64,000 bases of DNA from the NCBI GenBank assembly GCA_011033025.1, contig WFMF01000179.1:124001-188000 (forward strand), given 5' to 3'. Position numbers and translations under genes: made by a program. The notes under the pieces were generated by a model. That model had not been told where the DNA came from. It did not search any database and saw only the letters and a program-made list of their open reading frames with translations. This DNA comes from Beroe forskalii. Taxonomy: Eukaryota; Ctenophora; Nuda; Beroida; Beroidae. Shown one piece after another: positions 1 through 13,108 of this stretch (within the stretch, counting starts at the first letter, position 1; each line of letters starts with the position of its first letter).

Positions 1-3000
1 GTAGTCGGGGTGCTCCGTAAAGTTAACTGGGTACAGGAACTCCTGGGCTTCAGGGACCTCCATCATCTGAAGGAAGTATTGGTATACTCAACAATTCGGA
101 GAGAGAAGTTGAGACATATTCGAAATTATGATGAAGTAGGACATATCGTGAAACAGAGCTGAAAGCACTGAAAAATTTACGTAGAACAGAAGAAAGCACC
201 AAATAAAGAATGCTGTCAATGCGCAAGGTATACCTGAAGGAGACCAGCGTCTAGTCGCTCCTTGAACTCCTCCCTCGTCTCCCCGTCCCCCCAGGTACCG
301 TTGGCATGGTAGTAACTCAGGATGTAGGGATCCAGGGGACCCCCAACTGCAGGGTTCTGAGCCCCGAAGTTGAAGTGCTGCTGTCTGCTCGAACCCGGGC
401 CATCCTCGTCTTGTTGGGACGAGTGCTTCTTGGAGGAGCTGCGACCTTTAGCGGACCTGGCAATGGTACACTTTTACTCCGGTAGTGCCAGGGCTTGTAA
501 TCGGTAAGAATCAGTTTTGTGACAGGGCGAATAGTCCTTCAACTTTCATATCAAACTACTTTTTTCTTTCTTTTCCATTTATCCTTAGGCAAGGGCTCTA
601 TGTTCTACTGTTAAGTTTTTACCTTTTATCTTTAGGCAAGGGCTCAATGTCCCAAGCGCTGAGTCTCTCAGTGTCAGGTTCGTTGTCCCACTTCACGTAG
701 ATCCGTTTCCATGGAGACTTGGGGTACTCCTCATCCACTGCAGACATGGACAGCACTGACCCTGAAGGTTTTTTTTTACTAAGTTGTTGTTGTATTTGGG
801 GACGCTCCAATGTAGGTACATACTTCATGGTATTACTAAGGGCATAGTTAGGCAATAATCTGGGCCAATGAAACATTGAGGAAAATATGAAAGTGAGAAA
901 CTACTGAAGTGACTCTCCCAGATCCCCCTTCGGCCTCCCAATATATATTAAAGTACTAACCCTCCCACCACGCGTCGTCAATAAGGCTCCTGAACTTGTC
1001 TCCTTTCATCCACTTGTGATTCATACTGTCCTCGTAGTGGCGTTTTAGCACCTGACACGATTATTTGCTGTTATATAATAAGTTTCTAGACCGAGGTCCA
1101 GAGGAGAATTATCTCCAATGAGGGATAGTGCCTGGCTCTGAGGCCTGAGCAGAAGGGTCTGATTGAGTGGAGGTAGTGTGGGTGGGGTGGGTTGGAGTTA
1201 AAGTGAGGGAGTGTTTGTGAACTTCGTGACATTCATGCACATACAAAATAAGAGTTTGGAAAGGACAAGGGATATGTAGAAGGTGGGTAATAGGTAGGAG
1301 GTGGGTACAATTATTAAAATTGTAATACAAGCAGATCCCAAACATACCATAAAATCAGGAATGTTCGGAGCATCGTGGTATCTGAAGAGGAAGGTATCGT
1401 CCACTTCCCCCGTGGTGTCTAAGACCCCCAACTTGACTTGGCACAAGGTGGGAGGCCCAGTGAAGAAGCTGAGTGCGAGGACCTTGCAGAGCACAGCGTG
1501 AGGGAAGTGGTGCTCCTCCCAGGGCCGAGTGTTCCTCAGCTCCGGGGGGCAGTGCTCGGAGTTCACGTAGTCTATGTGGCCCTGCACGAAGTAGTAGATG
1601 AGGTCTGTAATCTGAGGTAGGTAGGGGGATCGCACGGGGGCTATCTGCGTCAGCCACCGAGGCGGTTTGTAGGACTCAATCAGCTCCGACATGTCGACAT
1701 CTTCCTTGTCGGAGGAGCCGTCACGTGACGACACCAGGAGACTGGGGAGGGGAGCGAGGTTTGGGAGGGGACAACATGCACTTCACGCTCTTCAGTGCAC
1801 GCTGTCGACTGGGGGTGCTCCGTTTAGGGCGCCGCACAGACCGCGCCATGTCGGGAGACAGGACGGTTTCGTCTGACGACACCTTGATGGGTTCCCTCAC
1901 ACACCGACGTTTTCGAGGGTTTTTATTCGACGACAAGGGTGCCGTCTTGCCTGACGACTCCTCGCTGGAATGAACGCGTTTCATAGTCTCTGCGTCCGAG
2001 GACTCTCTGGAGGACGCCTCACCTCCGTCCTCCTCACCTCCGTCCTCCTCTATGATCTGTGATGGCTTCCGCCTCTTCTGCTTCACCTCCCAGTCCACAT
2101 CGCTAGAGTGGTCTCCGTCCGTCCCGTTCTCCTCCTGATCCTCCTCAACGACTGAAGAGTCCGAGGAGGAGTCTATGACTACCTGGGACTGTCTGGTGAG
2201 TCTGGCAGGTTCCTTGTTAGCAGGCTGTCTCCTCCTGGCCCTCCTCCCCTTCTCAGCCAGCACCTTCACTTCCCCCACCTCCCCCAGCTTACTCAGCTCC
2301 TCCTCTCTCAGCAGCTCCTGACCCGCTTTGTTGATCTGCAGCTCTGAGATGCGCGGCACTAGCTTCCTCCGCAGCCACAGCTCACGTGACCGCTCGGAGC
2401 TGATCATGGCGATAGAGTTAGCCATGATCCCGTCGAACAGGTTGTAGTTTGCCATGGGCGGAATCACGGCGGGGATGTGCTCGTAGTTCGTATCCTCCTC
2501 GGCCTCGACCACGAAACTTCTCTGGAAGTCGGCCAACTCAGGGATATCCTCGCTTGGTGCGCTTACTCGCTCACTGGACAGGATCCGCTGCGAAGGTGAC
2601 AATCTCAAACCATGCGGTAAATGAAAAAAACAGCCTAAATCAGTCAACGTGTTTTATGATGTGAAGGCGTGACGAATATCGTTCATCTCTTCAGTCCTCA
2701 CAAATCATACCTCTCTTGGAATAGCAGATCTTTCAACGAAATCAAACTCTTTCTTCTTTTTCTTCTGTTTTTCTGAAACCATATGATAATTGTTTCATTG
2801 TTATATTCGATTGAAAATCAATATCAATGGACACTGAATAAAAATCCGCGTAAAATTACAAATGAATACTCTATAACCACCATAGCATAAGTTTTGAGTA
2901 CATATCATCTCTATTCCTCTAAATCATCTAGAAATAATACCCTTCGCTCGATGTCCTCTGCTGATAGGAAGTGTCGGCCAGGCACCAGGGCTTGGACTTG

Positions 3001-5697
3001 AGGAGGCTGTGCCATGCCTTGCTGATCCACCATGTAGGGGGGTCCCACCAGATGGGGAGGCAGTTCCGTCTGAGATATGTTAGATTTGAATAGAAATGAA
3101 GAGTGGAGGCTGGATAACCTAGGTCAGTGAGCAGTTGTTTTGTTTAGCACTTTGAAGGGCAAGGGTACTCAGGAAAGGTTTCAAATGTCTGTATCATGGA
3201 GAGGAACATGACAAAAGGGCCGACCAGGCAAGGGACAAGGGTCTCTGTATGATACACACTAATTAAAATGTCAAAGTGCTCTGTGAAGTAACCTCCTCGT
3301 CGAGGACGTTGCTGAATCGGTCCCTGATGAGGACCACGTAGTCCGTGCTGAAGAACTGCTCCCGCGGAACTGACACGCACTCCTGCAACGTCTCGTGACC
3401 TGGAAACACGCTCTTATTACAAGGGTGTCGGGACTTCGAGAAATGAGTTCGAGAATCTCTAGAAAGTTTCTGAGTTGCACAGCTTGGGCTATAATTATAC
3501 TTTTAAAATGGAATTACCAAAGTAAAATGGCGGTCATGCGGAAATTTCAGAAAGCGTTCTCACTTCTCAGAACTCGCGACATCTACACAACTACGTCATG
3601 GTTCTCATTTACGGCTTCAATTTAAAGTAATATATTTTGGAAGGGCTACACTATCTGTGGAAAACTGTTTATAATATCATGATGAATGAACGGTTACAAA
3701 CCGAAGATAGTGATGTGCCCGTTAGCGTCCACTGTCAGCATCGACTCTCCGTCTGGCGTGAAGATGCACTCGTAGATGCTGGCTCTGCCCTCCCCCTCGA
3801 TTACGTTGAGGAAGTCCCCCACCACTTGCCCAGAGTCCATGGACCAGCTGATGATGCGGCTGTCAAGTCCACACGACACCAGCACACTGGGGAGAGGTGG
3901 AGTAATCAGGGCAGATTAGACGTGGCAAAGTTAGCAGAGGATTTCATTTAGAATTTACTTTTCACAGAAAATACATTTTTTAATCGATCGATCCACGTTC
4001 ACACATATCCAGTAAAACACTGATAATTGCAACTCGTACTCGGAGACGACGGGGTGCTCCTGGACGAAGTAGACCAGGTCATCGTGTCCCAGGAAGGTCT
4101 GGATTAGGTCCCCGGATAGGTTCCACATCCGGAGACTCGTGTCACTGCAGCTCGCTATAACGCGGGATTCGTTGCTATTCCACTGCGAGATAAGGGGGTG
4201 TTGAGGGGAGCGAGGGGTGGAAAGGGAGGGGTTGAAAGGGATTGGCGGTGGAAAGGGAGTAGGGATGAAAAGGTAGTGAAGGATGAAAAGGGTATAGAGG
4301 GGAGTGAGGGGGGAGGGAAGGGAGTTAGGGGTGGAAAGGGAGTAGGGTTAGAGAGGAGTGAGGGGCGGACAGGGGAGAAGGGTCGAAAAGGGAGAAGTGG
4401 TGAAAAGGGAGTAGGGGTGAAAAGATAGCAAGGGGTGAAAAGCATCAATCAGAAGACTGACCTGAGCGACTATCACATCTATGTTCTCCTTTGGGTCCCT
4501 ATCAGGGACTACAGGGCTAGTTGCTGAGCACTTCACGTGGTCCCAGGCGCCCTCAGTCCGAGTCCAGATGCGGACTGTGCCGTCCTCACTCCCGGATAGA
4601 AGCCTGCAATATGGTAATTATCAGGGCTCAAACCTGCGGTGGTTTCAGAGCCCAAGGGCGAGCATTGGACAACGACTACCGAGTACGATTATACAACGGC
4701 GCAGCGCTCGAATAAGCCGCGCACGTAGGAGTTCAACATGTCATCGTAAAGCGGGAAATAACGGTTATACTAAACAGTAAGCCTAAGGGATCGTTTAGCG
4801 AAGGTGAGAGTGATGACCATCGCAGTGTGACCTTCTAGCGTAGCGTCCTTGACAGGCAGGCCGAGCTTCCTGGGAAAGGGGCGTTGCATCAAACGTCTAT
4901 TGTATGAATATAATGAATAATCGCAACTTTCTGTGTTGGAACTTTAAGTTTTCGAACATTCTAGCAATGATTTTTTCATGGCTCTGAAGAATCGAGAATA
5001 GCAGAAAGTTTCATAACTCTGAAGAGGAGGAGAGAATATTGAGAAATTCAAGAAATGGATCATGAATCATTGAAAAGACTCTCACCCCCTCACGGTATAA
5101 GTGAATATGTCACCATCTCCACTTCCAACAGCCAGCACCGTTCCTCCAGCACTAAAACTACTGCACATCAGCTTATTGGAAGCCCTCACTCTGTTCGTGG
5201 AAAGGTATCGGGTCATCACTGAAAGTAATAGGGTCATCACTGAAAGGTATCGGGTCATCACTGAAAGATATAGGGTTCTGGGTCATCACTGAAAGATATA
5301 GGGTTCTGGGTCATCACTGAATGGTAGATGGACATCACTGAAAGGCATAGGGACATCACTGAAAATTATAATAGTGTTCACTGAAATACCTGACTGCTTT
5401 GAGACCGGTGACGGGCCAGAAACAGACGAGACCATCACTGGAGGAGGTGGTCAGGTAGTCGCTGTTAGGGGAGAAGTGGAGGGAGTTGATGGAGGCCCTG
5501 TGTCCCGTGAGGACGGTGAGGGTGCGGGAAGTCTGCAGACACCAGATCCTCACCTCCTTGTCGCAGCTCCCTGACGCCAGCATGGTGTTCTCAGCGTTGA
5601 TGGACAGGTCGGATATCTCCTTCTTGTGCCCTCGCAAGGTTACCAGAAGCAGGCACCGCTCAAGAGACCAGCCTTTCACCAGCCCGTCATCCGCACC
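1..5697 (-). CDS. PHIP: BRWD/PHIP family WD40-bromodomain protein, exons 5-19 (gene continues past the left edge)
   Basis: Main body of a BRWD1/BRWD3/PHIP-type chromatin protein. Exons in transcription order: 5697-5390, 5190-5086, 4869-4783, 4603-4462, 4182-4040, 3886-3702, 3399-3293, 3069-2941, 2764-2711, 2587-1782, 1741-1348, 1051-961, 761-623, 456-234 and 66-1 (open). All phases join. Exons to 3702 encode WD40 repeats (for example GADDGLVKGW, LASGSCDKEVRIW, LLSGSEDGTVRIW). The 806-nt exon is an acidic, Ser-rich linker. 1741-623 encodes the conserved BRWD region with WLTQIAPVRSPYLPQITD, YYFVQGH, FRSLIDDAWWEG and AWDIEPLP. The last exon enters the first bromodomain. The family binds modified histone tails, and BRWD proteins also serve as CUL4-DDB1 substrate receptors. 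Oddities: a GC donor is needed at 4782-4781 and a 40-nt intron at 1781-1742. Which of the three vertebrate paralogues is closest cannot be settled here. Confidence 0.93.
4186..4445. repeat. Purine-rich GGGGTGAAAAGGGAGTAG-type minisatellite
   Basis: Degenerate tandem units of about 17-20 bp, G and A only on the plus strand, fill most of the BRWD intron between the exons at 4182 and 4462. The open reading frames seen across it are Gly/Lys/Arg-rich or Pro/Phe-rich repeat translations and are not genes. Confidence 0.8.
5200..5380. repeat. GGGTCATCACTGAAAG minisatellite in a BRWD intron
   Basis: About seven degenerate copies of a 17-30-bp unit with core TCATCACTGAAAG lie between the exons at 5190 and 5390. 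This is an ordinary intronic minisatellite. Confidence 0.75.
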
Positions 5698-5859
5698 CTG
5701 AAATGAGGTGGTGATTTGGCCGCCCAGAGGAATATCATGGTGAATATGGGGATTAAATTCCCAGTCAAATTGTAACACGAAATAGGTACCTATAGGTATA
5801 GGTAAAATTTTCTCGTGTGATTTCCTAGATGTTTGTCTTCGTGTTTAAATTATCTTGTC

Positions 5860-6857
5860 TTGTACTCAAATTTGAAGAAATTGATATTTACACGGGATTT
5901 TCGACATGATCACGTTGAAACGAGTTTAAATACGACTATTGACTAATGCAGGTGAAATTAGACCTGATTGCTACATTTCAGCACGTGAGTTCAAGCGGAC
6001 CGTTTGTAGAAATAAGGGGATTCGAAGAAATTGATATTTACACGAGATTTTCGACTTGATTATGTTAAAATGAGTTCAAATACGACTTATGCACGTGAAA
6101 TTAGATCTGGTTGCTATATTTTAGCACGTGAGTTCACGTGGACGATTTGTAGAAATTAAGAAATATATCAAGTATTTCCAAGTTAGAATAACGTAGTTTG
6201 GGACTTCGTCTGGGTAAGTTGCGTGGGTTAGACTTGCGCGTGGGCTAGTAACGTGGGTTCGGACTACGTGAGGGCAAGTTACGTGGGTCCAAACTGCATT
6301 TGGGCAAGTAACATGAGTTCAAACTAGATACATCTGTCAAGATATCACCACCAAAACCGTTGGACGGTTGGTCTAGTAACCCCCCGCGGGTTTGGATGTG
6401 ACAACGGAACCTGAAAAGAGACAAAATGGGCTGATCACATCCAAACCAGCGGGGGGTTACTAGACCAACCGTCTGGTTGCTATATTTTAGCACGTGAGTT
6501 CACGTGGACGATTTGTAGAAATTAAGAAATATATCAAGTATTTCCAAGTTAGAATAACGTAGTTTGGGACTTCGTCTGGGTAAGTTGCGTGGGTTAGACT
6601 TGCGCGTGGGCTAGTAACGTGGGTTCGGACTACGTGAGGGCAAGTTACGTGGGTCCAAACTGCCTTTGGGCAAGTAACATGGGTTCAAACTACATACATC
6701 TGTCAAGATATCACCACCAAAACCGTTGGACGGTTGGTCTAGTAACCCCCCGCGGGTTTGGATGTGACAACGGAACCTGAAAAGAGACAAAATGGGCTGA
6801 TCACATCCAAACCAGCGGGGGGTTACTAGACCAACCGTCCAACGGTTTTGGTGGTGT
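5860..6857. repeat. Foldback repeat family, two hairpin-terminated copies in tandem
   Basis: Two direct copies of about 364 bp (about 6112-6475 and 6476-6857) follow an older related unit (5860-6110). Each carries the segment AGCACGTGAGTTCACGTGGA, a run of degenerate GGGCAAGTTACGTGGGTCC units, and a palindrome with arms starting ACCACCAAAACCGTTGGACG. In the first copy the right arm is cut short at about 6473, where the second copy begins. In the second copy the palindrome is complete (6712-6857). Two more copies of the same palindrome lie at 22745-22891 and 24568-24713. No transposase gene is visible. Confidence 0.75.
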
Positions 6858-7301
6858 ACAAATGGTATGGAACACTACGATATTCACAATCTGTACGCCT
6901 GGTATCAGACTCAGCGGACACATCAGGCTTTGAAAGCAATTGATCCGGATAGGAGATGGATGCTGGTGAGCCGGGGAACTTTCTTAGGTTGGTGTGAAGG
7001 AATATCCTACTCCATTATTTGAGATAGCTGACAAAAATATTACTTACATTAAAGGCAAAATATCCATGCGTTCTTTTGCACATGGAACTTTTCACAAATC
7101 TACAGTACTTTGCTTTTTGAATCTTCAGAACTTTGCTTTTAAAAAATAAATCTACAGTAAGTTGCTTTTAAATCTGTAAATTTCCAGGCAGTGGGAAGTG
7201 GGCCGGGCACTGGACTTGAGACATAAGTTCGTCCTGGGATCACCTCAAACAAACCATACCTCACATCCTAACTCTTGGACTGGTGGGACTTCCTTTTGTA
7301 G

Positions 7302-8251
7302 GTAAGTACATTTACAAATGCAAAATTTATCAGTTCTTACTTTCTTAGATGGATTTCACCCATCCTTAGCGCGCAACACTCCGAAATTTGGAGAGTCGTG
7401 TTGCATACTAGTGTGCAAAAAGCGTGCAAAAAAGTGCGCGTGGCGGAGGGTAGGGTAAAATCCTACTATCAGTTCTTAGTAGCAAGGTATTATGATCAAT
7501 GCTCAAGTGAAGCAATTGCTTTATCATCAGCTAGTCTCAGAATGATAGTGAACGGAACTTCTTCCCATCCGTTGGGCGACCCCCCTCTAAAACAAGAATT
7601 GCGCCTGCACCGACACAATTATTGTAGTTCCCGTAGGCCGTATGCAGGCGCTTAATTTCCCTCCCCCACGGTGCTTGATGTAACCTTAGCATCATAATAA
7701 GATAATACAAAACGCAGTCGTTTTAAATTAATAAGAGTAAGACTCTGAGTATGAATATTGTATTTGTTCCGATGCGGGTGCTGCGCGCAACCACCGAGAA
7801 TACGAATTGGCACGTGCCATTTCTTCTAAAATTCCTGCGCGCGCGTTCGTTGTTGTACTCAGTTCGTTGTAGATTTCGCGCCATTTTGTTGAATTGGTTT
7901 ACGTTTCACATCAAATTGTGTCACCGTTTATTCACGCGATGTATTTTCTTGAATGTTTATACTAAGTTGATATCACTTTTTATATGATTTTCAAATTTCG
8001 TGCTTTTGTTTTCTGTTTCAATGCTGTCTCTTGTTCCAAAAAGCAATATTCGTCTTTCACAGCGAATAGTATTTCTCAAACTTAGTCGAATCCAGCAGAA
8101 AGTCTAATAGTTTTGCAGTTTGGTACTAAACCTAGTACAAAACCGAAGCCTTTTCCTCAAATCCACCACCCAACTCACACCTAAGATTTTAACTTTTTAA
8201 GACACGAATTCTTCAACAGTCTAATTAAATTTAGAACTTATCATAATTTAG
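7302..8251. other. Unassigned sequence between GH31 exon and repeat array
   Basis: The region starts with the GTAAGT donor of the GH31 exon. I see no conserved coding exon, RNA gene or clear repeat here. Short open frames at 7398-7655 and 7751-7987 have no recognisable domain. Confidence 0.4.
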
Positions 8252-9027
8252 GAGTTCGAGCATGTGGCACGGATGGGCCAGATCAACCTATAAGATTTAT
8301 ACTTTTGACAACCGACAGCTCCATGAATTAAGAAATTCGTTATTTTGAAGATGTATGTGATATGGGGGGGGGGGGGACGGACGGAGGGACGGAAGGACGG
8401 AGGGACATTTTCGCGACTGATATTATAAAGGAGCAATCCGGGCACTTTCCAATACAGTAGTTGTATTGCAAAACTGGACCTGATATACACATATCCTATT
8501 TCTCACCCTCCCAGACCACGATCTCTGCCAACCCTCTCATTGGCCTTTTTGTATACACAAAAAGGCCAATGGGGAGGGAAAAAATAACCTGCACTTCTAA
8601 CACCCTTATTTTACCGAGGATCCGATCTCTACAGGAGCTAGTATCTGCGGGTACCGCGACCAAGCCACCCCGGAAGTCTGTGTGAGATGGCACCAGTTGG
8701 GGGGCCTATACCCTCTATCCCGCAACCACAACCGGTATTTTATACTGTCGTGGTAATTCCTCTTCTTGAGCCAAGCTAGTTTGTAGATATCTTCACAGCG
8801 AGAAGGTTGACAAGAGACGGATATTTCACGCATTAATAAACCATGATAGTATCTTAGTTTTTATTTAAGTATTTTGTTTCATCTTAGTTTTTACTAGAAT
8901 ATCCCTAACCAGGTACACGGCACCCGACCAGGATCCCACGGCTTTTAGCTCAAGAGAGACGGACTTTATCAGGTGTTTGAGGGCTTTTATTTTTAATGAC
9001 GATCATCAAGGCTTCCTGGAATCTAGT
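8252..9027. repeat. Repeat A, left copy (about 776 bp)
   Basis: This segment, from GAGTTCGAGCATGTGGCACG to TTCCTGGAATCTAG, recurs at 13109-13872 in the same orientation at high identity. Copies differ mainly in a G/GGAC tract (8367-8405 versus 13220-13248). A palindrome (GGCCTTTTTGTATACACAAA) sits at about 8541-8567. With its partner it brackets the B array like long terminal repeats. No TG...CA ends or primer-binding site are evident, so an LTR identity is not claimed. Confidence 0.8.
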
Positions 9028-12000
9028 GTACGCAGGGAACCTTCCATTAGCGTTTTAGTAAGTCGCATTAACATTTTTAATATTTCAATATGCGGGTGAA
9101 ACATCATAGAAGACGATACTTCATGCTTTTACGCTGTGGGAAAATGCTGTGAGTAGTGCGAACTCGAGAGTAGTGCAGCTGCTGTAGAATAATGAGGCGA
9201 AGCGAGGCGTTAACTTAGTATAAATGAGGCGAAATTTAGTATAGTATTATCTTTTATCTTTTATCATTTCTCTCTGTCTTTCATTCACCATCTACTCTTT
9301 TCCTTATATCTCTTCACTCGGCCAATAATCCGCGTACAATTGCGCGTTTGGCATCGAACTTCGGCGAGCAGAGCCCAACCCTATTCCAGTGAAGAAGAGT
9401 CAGAGGAAGCGGTGACATCGGGGCAGATCCTGTGGAGAAGAGACAGACAAAGCACGGACAAGTACAACGTTGTCTGACCCCTTCGCCTTCGGCGGGCGCG
9501 AAAGAGACGTACCTACGAGGAGCACACAGAGGAGCTACGCACTACGCAGAGGTGGTAGAACTAGAAAGCGAAGTGACTGGCGAAAAGAGCAGGCAAAAGG
9601 ATTGGATGACAGTACGAGTAGGAGATGAGAGGGAATGCAGTTGCGTTAAAGGTTGTTTAGTTTAAAAGATTGCTTTGGGCCTTAAGGAAATATATGATGT
9701 CGTGATACAGAAAACGAAACTGCAAGACAGATACGGAGGGATAAAGGATATCAATTTTGGATTTGGAACTCAGATGAAGATGGCTAGGTGAAAATGCTGA
9801 TTGCTATTTCTGTGGTCTGCTGGGCACAAGACGCCTATAACTGATAGAGTTAAGTGGAAGATGATGGAAGAAACACTTATCATGTTAGGAAGCTCTGTTT
9901 GAATTCAAGAGAAGTGTACGATGAAGAAGTGATAGCAGATTGTATGAGAAGAATTACAGAGTGTTTAATAAAGTTTTAGCAGATTAATTAATGAATAATA
10001 TCACATGAAGAAATATAAAGAATAACGTACAATCTGGGGAAAATGTATTCAGAGAACATTTTGAAGTACTACAAAGAGAGAAGTCTGGCTGATAGGGGTG
10101 GAAACATCATCGGATACTTTACTCCTGATGTACAGTGGATAGTCAAGGGAACAAGACTGCGGACGTCCAGGTGTCCCGATGACGTAAGTTTCATCACATC
10201 TTCATCATTGAGGAAAGTTGGAAAGAAAGGGGAGAATCAAGAACATGTGATGAAACCCATGTTTATTAGCAGTAACGTGAAGTGAATTACTGTTTAGATT
10301 TAAAGTTTTACAAAGATTAAAGATTACGAAGTTTATCATGATTACAGAATATGAAGATTATGATAAAGAATCACGACAGAGAAGTGAAATTGGTTAGAAC
10401 CTGTTGAGCGACTTCATAATTTGGGCAAATGGCGTGTGGTGACAGATGCAACGGACTGCTACGAGAAATGGAAGACGGGTAGTCGGGTACTGGTGGCGAG
10501 GGATTGCGGCCTAGTGGGTGATGGCGGTCACACTGATGGAACTGAGCTCGATAATCGAGAATAACAAAACTCATGTCGATACTTTGAAAGGGACAATAGG
10601 TACTCAATCAGTGAACTGAAAATTAATTTGATCTTGCAGTTATAAATCATGCAATTATGTAGGATGATAAATTTTTAGCAGCTACCTGATTTAATAAAGA
10701 ATGATAGTTTAGTTCTAATTTGACATTTTTAAATCACGGCATGTACGCAGGGAACCTTCCATTAGCGTTTTAGTAAGTCGCATTAACATTTTTAATATTT
10801 CAATATGCGGGTGAAACATCATAGAAGACGATACTTCATGCTTTTACGCTGTGGGAAAATGCTGTGAGTAGTGCGAACTCGAGAGTAGTGCAGCTGCTGT
10901 AGAATAATGAGGCGAAGCGAGGCGTTAACTTAGTATAAATGAGGCGAAATTTAGTATAGTATTATCTTTTATCTTTTATCATTTCTCTCTGTCTTTCATT
11001 CACCATCTACTCTTTTCCTTATATCTCTTCACTCGGCCAATAATCCGCGTACAATTGCGCGTTTGGCATCGAACTTCGGCGAGCAGAGCCCAACCCTATT
11101 CCAGTGAAGAAGAGTCAGAGGAAGCGGTGACATCGGGGCAGATCCTGTGGAGAAGAGACAGACAAAGCACGGACAAGTACAACGTTGTCTGACCCCTTCG
11201 CCTTCGGCGGGCGCGAAAGAGACGTACCTACGAGGAGCACACAGTGGAGCTACGCACTACGCAGAGGTGGTAGAACTAGAAAGCGAAGTGACTGGCGAAA
11301 AGAGCAGGCAAAAGGATTGGATGACAGTACGAGTAGGAGATGAGAGGGAATGCAGTTGCGGTAAAGGTTGTTTTGTTTAAAAGATTGCTTTGGGCCTTAA
11401 GGAAATATATGATGTCGTGATACAGAAAACGAAACTGCAAGACAGATACGGAGGGATAAAGGATATCAATTTTGGATTTGGAACTCAGATGAAGATGGCT
11501 AGGTGAAAATGCTGATTGCTATTTCTGTGGTCTGCTGGGCACAAGACGCCTATAACTGATAGAGTTAAGTGGAAGATGATGGAAGAAACACTTATCATGT
11601 TAGGGAAGCTCTGTTTGGATTCAAGAGAAGTGTACGATGAAGAAGTGGCAGCAGATTATATGAGAAGAATTACAGAGTGTTTAATAAAGTTTTAGCAGAT
11701 TAATTAATGAATAATATCACATGAAGAAATATAAAGAATAACGTACAATCTGGGGAAAATGTATTCAGAGAACATTTTGAAGGACTGCAAAGAGAGAAGA
11801 CGAGCTGATAGGGGTGGAAACATCATCGGATACTTTACTCCTGATGTACAGTGGATAGTCAAGGGAACAAGACTGCGGACGTCCAGGTGTCCCGATGACG
11901 TAAGTTTCATCACATCTTCATCATTGAGGAAAGTTGGAAAGAAAGGGAAGAATCAAGAACATGTGATGAAACCCATGTTTATTAGCAGTAACGTGAAGTG

Positions 12001-13108
12001 AATTACTGTTTAGATTTAAAGTTTTACAAAGATTAAAGATTACGAAGTTTATCATGATTACAGAATATGAAGATTATGATAAAGAATCACGACAGAGAAG
12101 TGAGGAAATTGGTTACAACCTGTTGAGCGACTTCATAATTTGGGCAAATGGCGTGTGGTGACAGATGCAACGGACTGCTACGAGAAATGGAAGACGGGTA
12201 GTCGGGTACTGGTGGCGAGGGATTGCGGCCTAGTGGGTGATGGCGGTCACACTGATGGAACTGAGCTCGATAATCGAGAATAACAAAACTCATGTCGATA
12301 CTTTGAAAGGGACAATAGGTACTCAATCAGTGAACTGAAAATTAATTTGATCTTGCAGTTATAAATCATGCAATTATGTAGGATGATAAATTTTTAGCAG
12401 CTACCTGATTTAATAAAGAATGATAGTTTAGTTCTAATTTGACATTTTTAAATCACGGCATGTACGCAGGGAACCTTCCATTAGCGTTTTAGTAAGTCGC
12501 ATTAACATTTTTAATATTTCAATATGCGGGTGAAACATCATAGAAGACGATACTTCATGCTTTTACGCTGTGGGAAAATGCTGTGAGTAGTGCGAACTCG
12601 AGAGTAGTGCAGCTGCTGTAGAATAATGAGGCGAAGCGAGGCGTTAACTTAGTATAAATGAGGCGAAATTTAGTATAGTATTATCTTTTATCTTTTATCA
12701 TTTCTCTCTGTCTTTCATTCACCATCTACTCTTTTCCTTATATCTCTTCACTCGGCCAATAATCCGCGTACAATTGCGCGTTTGGCATCGAACTTCGGCG
12801 AGCAGAGCCCAACCCTATTCCAGTGAAGAAGAGTCAGAGGAAGCGGTGACATCGGGGCAGATCCTGTGGAGAAGAGACAGACAAAGCACGGACAAGTACA
12901 ACGTTGTCTGACCCCTTCGCCTTCGGCGGGCGCGAAAGAGACGTACCTACGAGGAGCACACAGTGGAGCTACGCACTACGCAGAGGTGGTAGAACTAGAA
13001 AGCGAAGTGACTGGCGAAAAGAGCAGGCAAAAGGATTGGATGACAGTACGAGTAGGAGATGAGAGGGAATGCAGTTGCGGTAAAGGTTGTTTTGTTTAAA
13101 AGATTAAA
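9028..13108. repeat. Tandem array of a 1.72-kb repeat B (two full units plus a 5' part)
   Basis: Unit 1 is 9028-10741, unit 2 is 10742-12460 and the partial third is 12461-about 13106. Each starts TGTACGCAGGGAACCTTCCA. Units are near-identical (a few substitutions such as GAGGAGCTACG/GTGGAGCTACG and small indels), so the amplification is recent. Each carries small open frames of 77 and 80 codons at equivalent places (9432 and 10043 in unit 1) without known domains; conservation there is no higher than in the rest of the unit. A GGCGAAGCGAGGCG motif and an ACTTCGGCGAGCAGAG motif occur in each. Confidence 0.9.

Noticed and set aside
9432-12001. 77- and 80-codon frames repeated in each B unit
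   Set aside because: They recur only because the DNA unit is duplicated; conservation does not favour codon positions and no domain is seen.
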